64,000 nt of DNA from Trichodesmium sp002260545 (GTDB taxonomy: Bacteria; Cyanobacteriota; Cyanobacteriia; Cyanobacteriales; Microcoleaceae), in NCBI RefSeq assembly GCF_050016015.1, contig NZ_JBNHEQ010000302.1, forward strand, positions 49,464-113,463, written 5' to 3'. Positions 28,900 to 37,027 of this stretch are shown one piece after another. Every line of letters starts with the position of its first letter. Position 1 is the stretch's first letter. A program made the position numbers and the translations under genes. Below the pieces are notes generated by a model, which saw only the letters and a program-made list of their open reading frames with translations, did not search any database and had not been told where the DNA came from.

Positions 28900-29085
28900 A
28901 TACCAATTTCTAAAAGTAACGCTATACTTGGGGAAAACTGCAGTTATTAAATAATTAATACAGCTCGAATAACTTTTTTACTAATTTGAGCCACGAATAC
29001 TGTTAATTATTCTTATTTTTACTGCTCCCCCGCTCCCTCACTCCCCTACTCAATCAAATGTAGAAAAGTTTTTGAGAAATGGTAT
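28900..29085. repeat. Family B inverted-repeat element, copy 2
   Basis: 186 bp bounded by ATACCAATTTCTAAAAG and TTTTTGAGAAATGGTAT. It contains CAGTTATTAAATAATTA and a CTCCC-rich stretch. It is in direct orientation with copy 3, 71 bp away. Confidence 0.75.
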
Positions 29086-29156
29086 TACCCTCTAATCCTT
29101 CTGCCTTCTGCCTTACCTTCATAAATATTGGTGCTTTCTAAACCGCATCTAGTATA

Positions 29157-29362
29157 ATACCAATTCCCAAAACTAATGCTATAGTTAATTAAAACTTCAG
29201 TTATTAGGTAATTACTTTAGTAGAATAACTTTTTTAGTTATTTTTATTTTAGGTAAGTTAATGTTAATTATTCTTGATTTTTATGAACGTTGCATGCAAC
29301 CTCCCTACACTCCCCTACTCCCATACTCAATCAAATCTAGAAAAGTTTTTGAGAAATGGTAT
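29157..29362. repeat. Family B inverted-repeat element, copy 3
   Basis: 206 bp bounded by ATACCAATTCCCAAAAC and TTTTTGAGAAATGGTAT. The right 60 bp (CTCAATCAAATCTAGAAAAG onward) is nearly identical to copy 2. The inner GTTAATTATTCTTGATTTTT is shared with copies 1 and 2. Confidence 0.75.
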
Positions 29363-29397
29363 AATTTAATATGTCGAGGCAGAACTTTATTTAACAA

Positions 29398-30873
29398 CTA
29401 GACTATAGAATTTAATTCCATTCTCACTTCATTAAGCTTTTGAATAGCTTCTTGAGTTGGTCCTAAACCATCAGCTATTTCTCTTGCTCCTCTATTCAGA
29501 TCATTCATTGCATCTCCTAATTGCTGAATAGCCAAAGATTGCTGTTGAGCATTCAAAGAAATTCGCTGATTATTTAACACTACATTATTAATTGAATCTT
29601 TAATACCATTAAAAGCTGCGGTTGTTTGTTGAGCACTTTTTACTCCTAATTCTACGTTTTATGTACCTGCTTCTGTTGCTAGAACTGTAGAATTAATTGA
29701 TGTTTGAATATCAGCAACTAATGTATATATTTTTTCCGCAGACTTTCTACTTTCATCTGCTAATTTACGAATTTCACTAGCAACAACACCAAAACCTTTA
29801 CCATGTTCTCCAGCACGAACAGCTTCTACTGCTGCATTTAAAGCTAACATGTTAGTTTGATTAGCTAAGTCACCAACAAGCTGAGAAATATTACCAATTT
29901 GATTTGTTTGTTCACTTAAACGAGTAATTTGTTGAGCTATTACTTGTACTTTTTAACTCAAATAATTCATCCCTTCTAAACTTTTATCGACCGATTTTGT
30001 TCCCTCTTCAGATAAGCTTAAAGCTTTTCTTGCTGCTACTGCTCCTGCTTCAGCTTGTTCTGCTGTTCCTTGAGAAGAAGCAGCTAATTGCTCCATAGTT
30101 GTAGTAGTTTCATTTACAGCACTAGCTTGTTGAGCTGTAGTACGTTCTTGTTGATTTATTGTAGCAGAAATTTCTGTAGAAACATTAGCTATATTTTCAG
30201 TTATTACTTGCAGTTTTTTAGTCGTATTACCGATAATTGTTATTGTCGTAATTATCGAAATAACAATCAAGAATATTCCTTCTATACTGGCGCACCATCG
30301 CAACAAAATTAGATTCTTTTTTGTTTCCTTTTTTTCCTCTGCAAGTAGTGTCTTATCTACTACATAAAAATCCTGGCTTAGTCTTTCAATTTCATCTATA
30401 AATTCTTGATTTGCTTTGGTTTTAAATGAATCTATAGCTTCCGTTTGCTTACCTTCTTTTAGAGCCAACTCAATAACTTTATCAGCGAAGGATTGAAAAT
30501 TATTTTTCACCGCCATTATTTTGTCTAAACGTTCTTTTTGTTCGGGAACAATAATCAATCTATCTAAAGACTTCAGGTCTGCTTCAAATTTATTTGAAGC
30601 TGCATTATACTCCTGAATAAACATTTCATTTTGAACAGCTAGATAGCCACTAAAACTTCTAACCATCTTTTCCCCATCTAAAGTTACCTTATTTACGTCT
30701 AGAATCACGGTCTGTACTCTATCAACTTCTTTTAAGGTATCAAATACTTGATTAGAAGTCCAATAAACTACTACTGTTAATATTAGGAATAAAACCAAGG
30801 AAACTGCATATCCTAACCACAAACTGCTTCTCAATTTGAGATTTTCAAACATAAGTTTTTTTGGGTGAAACAA
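29398..30873 (-). pseudogene. Chemoreceptor pseudogene with two in-frame TAA codons
   Basis: A full-length receptor frame of 492 codons, close to its 488-residue neighbour, with no frameshift but two internal TAA codons. One at 29953-29955 replaces a Glu codon (LS-stop-KV versus LSEKV). The other at 29659-29661 replaces Lys (AGT-stop-NVELG versus AGTKNVELG). TM1, a CHASE3-like sensor, TM2, the canonical tip and a C-terminus ending ELNSIV are otherwise intact. Three open pieces remain: 29398-29580 (from an internal Met), 29659-29850 and 29953-30873. The truncated N-terminal product would be a sensor without a signalling tip. Readthrough is conceivable, but two nonsense codons favour decay. Confidence 0.88.
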
Positions 30874-30887
30874 TATAGGAATAATAG

Positions 30888-30997
30888 TATAGCGCTACGC
30901 GCTAGGGAATAGGGAATAGGGAATAGGGAATAGTAGACTAATAAAAGGTTTTAGGATTTAGAAATGTCCTAACCTTAATGCGTAGCGTAGCGCTATA
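30888..30997. repeat. Family A inverted-repeat element, copy 2
   Basis: 110 bp with perfect 13-bp terminal inverted repeats TATAGCGCTACGC. It contains four GGGAATA heptamers and AGGATTTAGAAATGTCCTAA. It is nearly identical to the copy at 35610. Confidence 0.85.
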
Positions 30998-31136
30998 CCA
31001 GAAAAATAGATTAGGATTTTAACTCAAATTAATATTATAGGAATTCCAGCTAATACCAAGCGTAATAAATGTTTATTACAAATATTAGAAACAAGGAAGA
31101 GGGAAGAATTCATTAATTGATAATTGATAATGGATA

Positions 31137-31200
31137 ATTACCTCTGGTTAAAACCATACGGGAATTGAAGATAAGGAAATATCCTAGCACTTTCTTCGGG
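31137..31200. repeat. Family E dispersed repeat, partial copy
   Basis: Starts AATTACCTCTGG and contains ATAAGGAAATATCCTAGCAC, then loses similarity. GGATAAT/TGATAAT units precede it. Confidence 0.5.
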
Positions 31201-31511
31201 TGCATCTCAATTTTGAAGAAAGCCAAAAGTTTATCGCTTTTAGGGAACAGGGAATAGGGAATAGGAAAAAGGTGTTGCACAATTAGGAATGATGAAGTCT
31301 GAAATTAGATATTTTTAGATAATTCTTTTCTTCATGTCTGTACAGTTTAAAACCTATTATCATTCTTTAATGTGCAACCCCAGGAAAAAAGTATTTTTGC
31401 AAATATGAGACGCACCCCTTTCTTCTTTCTTCTTCCTTACATTCTCACTTGCAATACCGATGCTATCGGACATAATATCATTTCTGATAACTGATAACTG
31501 AAATGACTCAG

Positions 31512-32612
31512 CTAAACTTCTTGTTCCACAATTAAACCTTTATGTGTAATAATTTTCTGAAAATTTATAATACTCATCATCTTTTCTCGATAAATAGCAG
31601 TTCCTAATAAATATTCATTATGAGCTTGAGAATGATTAATCGCAGTAGGAATTGACTTAATTTCTAAAGGATTAAGATACATAACATCAAACACTTCATC
31701 TACCCTAATCCCAGCTACTAAATCATCTACCTCAAATATTAGAGCTTTATTTTTATTACTTTCTGTTGCCTGTATCGGCATATTTAAAACATCTCTAATA
31801 TCCAGCAAAGTGACAATTTCACCTCGTAAATTAATATTACCAAAAATATGTTCAGGAGTACAAGGAATAGGAGTAACTTTGTGAATATCAGTAAACTCTC
31901 GTACTACTGATAAATTCATGGCAAAATATTCTTCATTTAAACCAATCACCGCTAGTGGAATTAAGTTACTAACATCTTGACTTTGAGTTTCTAATCTCAA
32001 ATTTTTGGCTCTGTCTTGGAAAATAGCTCTTTCTTGTGATGTAGCATTGGGGCAAAAGATTAATTTTGAATATTCTTGATGTTCAGCTTTTTCTAAGGAA
32101 TTTTCTTTAACTAAAGCACCTATATTTTCCCGTTCATTTATAGAAAAATCAGCTACTTCTTCCATATATCTAATAAGATTATTACTAGATAATAAAGTAA
32201 TTAATTTTTCTTCCAACTTAGCCAAACCTGTAACTAAATGTAATTTATTATTTCTATCATTTCCCCCCTCGGATAATTCTCCTTGACTATATATTTCTGT
32301 TGTTATTTCTGTTGCTGGAATATCTTTAACTTCGTAAACTTGATTGACAATAATACCAATAGTAGATTGCTGCGACTCTATCACAACCAGACTATCTGTC
32401 AAAAAATATTCTTGCTGCTGATACCCCAGACGAAGATTTAGATCCATTACAGGCAATACATCTCCCCTAAGATTAATCACACCAATAATAGGGTCTGGCA
32501 TTTCCGCAATTGTCGTTACTTCTGGCAGTAAAAATATTTCTCTAACCGACAGTGCTTCTACTCCATAAAAACAGTTATTATGTAAAAATATCAGATATGA
32601 TTTATTTTCCAT
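31512..32612 (-). CDS. Double CheW-domain coupling protein
   Basis: A 366-residue protein with two tandem CheW domains, about 5-150 and 210-355. Each shows the characteristic INLRGDVLPVMDL or NLRGEIVTLLDI strand pair and a V-R-E-F/I start (SVREIFLLP, VVREFTDIH). CheW docks CheA to receptor tips. A two-headed version could bridge neighbouring receptors or bind two kinases. The region between (150-210) is charged and variable. It lies between cheR and the receptor genes on the same strand. No separate single-domain CheW is seen in the window, so this is probably the island's coupling protein. Confidence 0.9.
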   Translation of the reverse strand: MENKSYLIFLHNNCFYGVEALSVREIFLLPEVTTIAEMPDPIIGVINLRGDVLPVMDLNLRLGYQQQEYFLTDSLVVIESQQSTIGIIVNQVYEVKDIPATEITTEIYSQGELSEGGNDRNNKLHLVTGLAKLEEKLITLLSSNNLIRYMEEVADFSINERENIGALVKENSLEKAEHQEYSKLIFCPNATSQERAIFQDRAKNLRLETQSQDVSNLIPLAVIGLNEEYFAMNLSVVREFTDIHKVTPIPCTPEHIFGNINLRGEIVTLLDIRDVLNMPIQATESNKNKALIFEVDDLVAGIRVDEVFDVMYLNPLEIKSIPTAINHSQAHNEYLLGTAIYREKMMSIINFQKIITHKGLIVEQEV

Positions 32613-32972
32613 ATTCGTTTTTTATTAACTTTATAGACTAAGCATAAACCGGGTTATACCAAATTGATAAATCTTCGCTACAAATATTTAGGTTAGTGTT
32701 TAGGAGTCAGGAGTCGTAGGCGCGATTTCCGTGCCGGAATGCTCCTAATTAGGCGTTTGCGTAGGATTCCGGAGGAAATCGCCCGTACAGGAGTCAGAAT
32801 GAATAAATTCGAGACTATTTTTTATCCTGAAATTGTCTTTTTTCTCAAATAAACATTTACCGTAAAAACTTTTAATAGTTGTTATTATGCGTAACATTAT
32901 TTTTTCAAAATGGTATTAATCGGAGGAAATTTTATAATCAAAATAATCATAGCAATAAACCCTATTTTTTAT
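32613..32972. other. Spacer with a dispersed repeat
   Basis: No gene. It contains the repeat at 32704-32797 and AT-rich DNA between two same-strand genes. Confidence 0.6.
32704..32797. repeat. Dispersed repeat of the GAGTCAGGAGTCGTAGG type, copy 2
   Basis: Begins GAGTCAGGAGTCGTAGGCGC and ends AAATCGCCCGTACAGGAGTC. The inner borders GCGATTTCC and GGAAATCGC are inverted. It shares AATGCTCCTAATTA with the copy at 7733. Confidence 0.65.
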
Positions 32973-34526
32973 TTAATAACCCCCTTGTAAATACTCGACC
33001 AATTGAGAAACTTTGATTCCTCCTTTATACTCTACAATATCATCAGCAGGTAACTTTTTCAGCATTTCTAAAGCTATATTTTTCATCTTTCTTGCCCGGA
33101 TAATATTTTTTTCTACTGCATATAGTGAACCAAGTTCTATATAAGCAGGTATCTCTTGTGGGAAAAGATAAATTATTCGCTTTAAAAGAATTTTTGCTCC
33201 TTCTATATCTCCTTGTTCTTCTGCTATATTAACCAACAAATAATAAGGCTCCACTGAAGAACCATTTATTTCTATTGCTTGATTACAATAAAAAGTAGCA
33301 CGCTTATACTTACCTAAATTTGCATACAACTCAGCAAGTAACTTATATGCCCTAAAATTTTTGGGATTTAGACTCAGAAAATATTCTGCTTTTTTAATAG
33401 CATCATTATAAGCCTTAGCAGCAAATAATCCTGCTGCTTCTAACAACAAATCCTCTGATTGACTGGGTTGCAAATTACTATTTATTTGAGTGATTTTCCC
33501 AGCTATTTTATCTTTTTTATTTTGATTAATTTTATTGTTTAAATTAAATAATATTTGTTTTTTAGCATCATAGCCAATACCAGATTTAGTAAATTTTTTG
33601 CTAGATATTGAATTAGTCAATGAAGATGGCAAACTTTTATTTATAGGTATCGTCTTTTCTGCAAGTATCGGCAAACTATCAGCTAAGTAATTTTCATCTT
33701 GCTTGTCTTTATCACGTTGATAAACCAAAGATTCTGGGAAAACTTTAACCTTAAATTTACCAAGTGTTTGACCATATAACTCCGCATGAGCAGTTATCAA
33801 ATACCCTCCCTTTAGGAGAGAATTATAAAATTTTTTAATCACTAATGAAATCTGCTTTTCTTCAAAGTAGACCAAAACATTCCGACATAAAATTAAATCA
33901 TTATTACTGGGAAAATCATCTATAACTAAATTTATATTGCTAAAATTGACCATATTTTTAACTTCTTCGTCGAGATGCCATTCCTCCTTAAATTCAGAAA
34001 AATACTTGTTTTTTATTCGCTCATCTAGTAAACGAAACGACCAATAACTATAAATACCTTCCTTAGCTTTCGTCAGTGCTACTTCATTAATATCTGTTCC
34101 TAAAATTAAAATATCCCATTCTTGCCAGTCAGGAATTAATTCTTGAATCATAATTGCCAAAGAGTAAGGTTCTTCACCTGTAGAACAACCTGCACTCCAA
34201 ATCTTGATTTTTTTTTCGTTAGATGCTATTTTAGATTTAATAATTTCTGGCAGAATGACATTTTTGAGTAATGCCAACTGTCCCTGGTCTCGAAAGAAAT
34301 AAGTTTCAGTTACAGTTAACAATATTATGAATTTTTCCCATTCATTTTTGCTTGTTTTATTTTGACTTTCTAAAAGTTTATAATATTGTTCTGGAGAAGA
34401 TAATTTTAGTAATTTGATGCGCAAAAATATTTTATTACACAAACTGTCATAATCTTGCTCTCGAATATGTAGACCTGTATAATCAGCAATTAATTGAATA
34501 AACTTTTGTAATAGAATAGGATTCAT
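32973..34526 (-). CDS. cheR: CheR: chemoreceptor glutamate methyltransferase with TPR tail
   Basis: A 517-residue protein. The CheR domain (about 1-270) has an N-terminal helical part, then the SAM-binding motif WSAGCSTGEEPYSLAI and LCRNVLVYF. A low-complexity Ser/Lys linker (about 270-355) follows, then TPR-like helices (about 360-500: AKAYNDAIKKAEYFLSLNP, AELYANLGKYKRATFYCNQA). It methylates receptor glutamates in opposition to CheB. CheR-TPR fusions are known where the TPR positions the enzyme or binds partners. It heads the minus-strand part of the chemosensory island. Confidence 0.93.
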   Translation of the reverse strand: MNPILLQKFIQLIADYTGLHIREQDYDSLCNKIFLRIKLLKLSSPEQYYKLLESQNKTSKNEWEKFIILLTVTETYFFRDQGQLALLKNVILPEIIKSKIASNEKKIKIWSAGCSTGEEPYSLAIMIQELIPDWQEWDILILGTDINEVALTKAKEGIYSYWSFRLLDERIKNKYFSEFKEEWHLDEEVKNMVNFSNINLVIDDFPSNNDLILCRNVLVYFEEKQISLVIKKFYNSLLKGGYLITAHAELYGQTLGKFKVKVFPESLVYQRDKDKQDENYLADSLPILAEKTIPINKSLPSSLTNSISSKKFTKSGIGYDAKKQILFNLNNKINQNKKDKIAGKITQINSNLQPSQSEDLLLEAAGLFAAKAYNDAIKKAEYFLSLNPKNFRAYKLLAELYANLGKYKRATFYCNQAIEINGSSVEPYYLLVNIAEEQGDIEGAKILLKRIIYLFPQEIPAYIELGSLYAVEKNIIRARKMKNIALEMLKKLPADDIVEYKGGIKVSQLVEYLQGGY

Positions 34527-34736
34527 TATTTTTCGGTTAGGAGTCAGGAGTCAGGAGTCAGTAGTCAGGAGTTAGGAGGGAAGAGGAAAAAGTTTTAAAG
34601 TATCAGGAACAGCTAGTTTTTTGATTGCTAATTATCCTGACATGATATTAACAGTAGTATAGCAAAATTTGTAGGGTGCGTTAATAAAATATAATGTACC
34701 CTACTAGACTCTACCTCCGTTCGAGCAAACATAATA

Positions 34737-34892
34737 TTAATATCTAATCTCAAACCATTTTTGAGCATTAATAAAACGAATCAAATGTTTAACACTTAGG
34801 AATTACAGCCATTATTGACATTGTTGAAATTCTAATTTTTCGCGTTTGAGATGATAGTAAACCTAAAATACCACTGTCAATAAAACTATCAT
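34737..34892 (-). pseudogene. Remnant of a PIN-domain-like toxin gene
   Basis: From ATG at 34892 one frame begins MIVLLTVVF; shifting frame gives DSGILGLLSSQ, which resembles the first strand of PIN/VapC toxins (a short hydrophobic strand ending in Asp). Near the end another frame reads VKHLIRFINAQKWFEI, like the last helix of a PIN domain. The middle, with the other acidic residues, is missing. At least two frame changes and internal stops are present. The call rests on short matches from memory. Its position, overlapping the end of a small upstream frame, fits a toxin-antitoxin layout. Confidence 0.4.
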
Positions 34893-35121
34893 TATTCGCT
34901 ATATAATTTGTGCCCTGATGGTCGACAACTATCCATAGTTTGTTTGAATATTTCTAAGTTTTTTTCGTCTGATTTGTAATTCGGTTTCTGTGACTTTTTC
35001 TTCTATTTTTTTTTTAAGCATTCATTGCTGGTTGATTCAGATGTATTTGTTCTTCTATCGTGCGTCCTTGATGTTTTAAATAGGGAGCAAAAAAACTAGA
35101 ATTTTCTGTGTAATTAGACAT
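34892..35121 (-). pseudogene. Frameshifted small gene, possible antitoxin partner
   Basis: From ATG at 35121 the frame gives MSNYTENSSFFAPYLKHQGR, then TIEEQIHLNQPAMNA and a stop. The same or next frames continue KIEEKVTETELQIRRKK and LEIFKQTMDSCRPSGHKLYS with a TAA at 34892. Joined, it is a small acidic/basic protein of about 75 residues broken by frameshifts around the poly-A run at 35005-35015. Its end overlaps the start of the PIN-like remnant by one base, suggesting a former two-gene unit. Confidence 0.45.
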
Positions 35122-35400
35122 AATTTTATTCTGGTTTTTTTCTCTGTCAATTTCACTATAGCACTATTTCAATTATCAGGTCTTGTAGGGTGTGTTAGCG
35201 GAGCGTAACGCACCGTAAAACTTAGGATAATTTGATAATTAGTAATAATAACGACTACTATAATTACTGTTAACTTTAGGGTGGGTTTTCCCCAACTTTT
35301 TTTATGGAAATTTTTGATAATAATTTTATATGATGGAATTTTGTTTAAGGTAATACTTTCTGATTTATAGGAAAACTAAATTTTTAATATAGATAAGATT

Positions 35401-36505
35401 ATGATCCCTCAAATGCAAAATATTATCCCTGCACTGATTGGCTTTGTTTTAGGATTAATAGTTTTAGTGTATTTTATTCATAAGGAAAATCCCTTGAGCA
35501 TTATAGTTTTAGTGTATTTTATGCTCAAAGAAAAACCCTTTGGCATCATAATTTCCAGTATCTCTTTTATATTGTTACCGTTTATTTTTGAAATCATATC
35601 AGTAAATGTTATAGCGCTACGCGCTAGGGAATAGGGAATAGGGAATAGGGAATAGTAGACTAATAAAGGGTTTTAGGATTTAGAAATGTCCTAACCTTAA
35701 TGCGTAGCGCTATAATAATATAAACAGCTTTCTTGAAACATATAAGAATATATTGAATTTTCCATTAGTAACTATTTTAGCAACGACAGCAAGTATATTT
35801 CTAGGTAATACTTTGATTAGGTATTTCACTGATAGAAAAGAAAAAACAGAATTTGCTGTACTATTTATTAATGCGATAGAGTCTCATATCAGTGATTTAT
35901 CCAAAATTAATTCGAGTATCTTAGAAATAAGAAAACGCATAATAATAATAAGACATATATCGGGTGAAGAAGATGTTGAAATTTATAAGGGTGGAGAAGA
36001 TTGTAAAATTTATAAATTAAGTCTAATTGAGAATAAAAGTTATGATACTGCTTTTGACAAAATAGGTATCTTCAATGAAAGTGAAATTGATTTAGCATCA
36101 CTTTACAATAAATATCTAAAAGAATCTCTATACTTGATAGATATTTTCTGTAGGCAGTATTTTACTAAAATTCAAATAGTTATACCTATTACACAAATTT
36201 TAGGATGCTTATGTATCTATCAGTTATCTTTGAACTATTCACGACAATATTCTGCTAAATATAGAGAAAATTTTTTAGAAGAATGTAGCTATATATTGAC
36301 ACTGTTTGTGGAGACGAATTTATTTCCTAATTACTCTTATTATACAGAATCCTCTATCATAAGTAGAAATATGTCTGATTCTTTAATTGAGGTATTAAAA
36401 TACATAAGAGAAAAGTACAGAAAAATTGATAAAGCTAAAGACACTAATAACCGACAACCAGTTTACTTATTTAGAGCCTTAATTAACAATATCAGTTCAC
36501 GATAA
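35401..36505 (+). pseudogene. Membrane-protein gene apparently split by a family A element
   Basis: Two open pieces flank a 105-bp repeat. The left piece (35401-35634) encodes about 70 host residues with three hydrophobic segments, including a duplicated IVLVYF...KE-P unit, then runs into the repeat and stops after VIALRARE. The right piece (open from 35708; annotated start TTG at 35753) begins with NINSFLETYKNILNFP, a membrane segment (VTILATTASIFLGNTLI), then a soluble charged helical domain of about 220 residues of no family I know. Removing 106 bp (element plus one base) joins the frames as SVNVNINSFLE. The right part could still be made from TTG, giving 250 residues. Confidence 0.55.
35610..35714. 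repeat. Family A inverted-repeat element, copy 3 (inside a gene)
   Basis: 105 bp with perfect 13-bp terminal inverted repeats TATAGCGCTACGC. The interior has four GGGAATA heptamers and AGGATTTAGAAATGTCCTAA. It appears to interrupt an open reading frame. Confidence 0.85.
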
Positions 36506-36544
36506 ATACAAATAGGTAGTGGATATGATGATAAACAGACTTCG

Positions 36545-36814
36545 ATGATGATGGATATTATTTTAGCTCAAGAAACTTTTATAAAATTCACATCGGAAAT
36601 ACCTGATGCCACTTTAATCAATAATATGAAAACCGCTCTAAAAAGTTACATAACAAAAAAAATCGAGAAGGTGGAGGAAATTTCTGAAAAAAAGATAACC
36701 TTCAATGAAGATATTGATAAATTTATTGCAGAAAAATGTGAATATGAATTATACATTATTTCACCTTGGGGAAAAGATATTGATTCAGTTAAAATGAAAT
36801 TTAGTCAGATTTGA
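36545..36814 (+). CDS. Small unknown protein
   Basis: 89 residues; three consecutive ATG codons at 36545, 36548 and 36551 leave the start uncertain. No family is recognised. It is mostly helical and charged in the middle (KKIEKVEEISEKKITFNEDI), with a more ordered end (YELYIISPWGKDIDSVKMKF). There is no membrane segment. It starts 39 bp after the split membrane-protein gene on the same strand, so the two may have formed one unit. The composition is protein-like, but the evidence is thin. Confidence 0.45.
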   Translation: MMMDIILAQETFIKFTSEIPDATLINNMKTALKSYITKKIEKVEEISEKKITFNEDIDKFIAEKCEYELYIISPWGKDIDSVKMKFSQI

Positions 36815-37027
36815 AAGAGAATTGAGAAATAGCGGTGCATTACATTTCATTTTCATATCGCAAAGCATAACGCACCATAAAATTTAGGATAAACGGTGCG
36901 TTACATTTCATTAACGCACCCTACCAAACTCACTGTGAGATTGCTTCGCTGCCACTCGCAATGACAGTTTCAAAATCCTCACTTCCCACACCTCCCACAC
37001 TCCCCACCCTCCCCACACTCTCTTCAA
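36815..37027. repeat. Short repeats between convergent genes
   Basis: Two copies of GGTGCGTTACATTTCATT (36833 and 36897), each followed by an inverted TAACGCACC, also related to sequences at 34671 and 35188. A CTCCCCAC-rich run then precedes the next stop codon. Confidence 0.5.

Larger units (their letters stand above)
28689..29397. other. Spacer with two family B elements
   Basis: No gene is seen. Two family B elements, listed separately, occupy most of it. The stretch 28740-28890 has no recognisable content. Confidence 0.6.
30874..31511. other. Spacer with family A and family E repeats
   Basis: No gene is seen. It contains the family A element 30888-30997, a heptamer run near 31109-31140 and a partial family E element (31137 to about 31200). 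Confidence 0.6.
34527..35400. other. Spacer with a decayed gene pair and short repeats
   Basis: No intact gene. It contains GAGTCAG-type heptamers (34540-34580), two imperfect copies of a GTAGGGTGYGTTA repeat (34671, 35188) and two broken genes listed separately. Confidence 0.6.

Noticed and set aside
29398..30873. Alternative genetic code or selenocysteine-like recoding at the TAA codons
   Set aside because: All intact genes here end with TAA, TAG or TGA normally, and the neighbouring receptor has sense codons at the same positions; decay is simpler.
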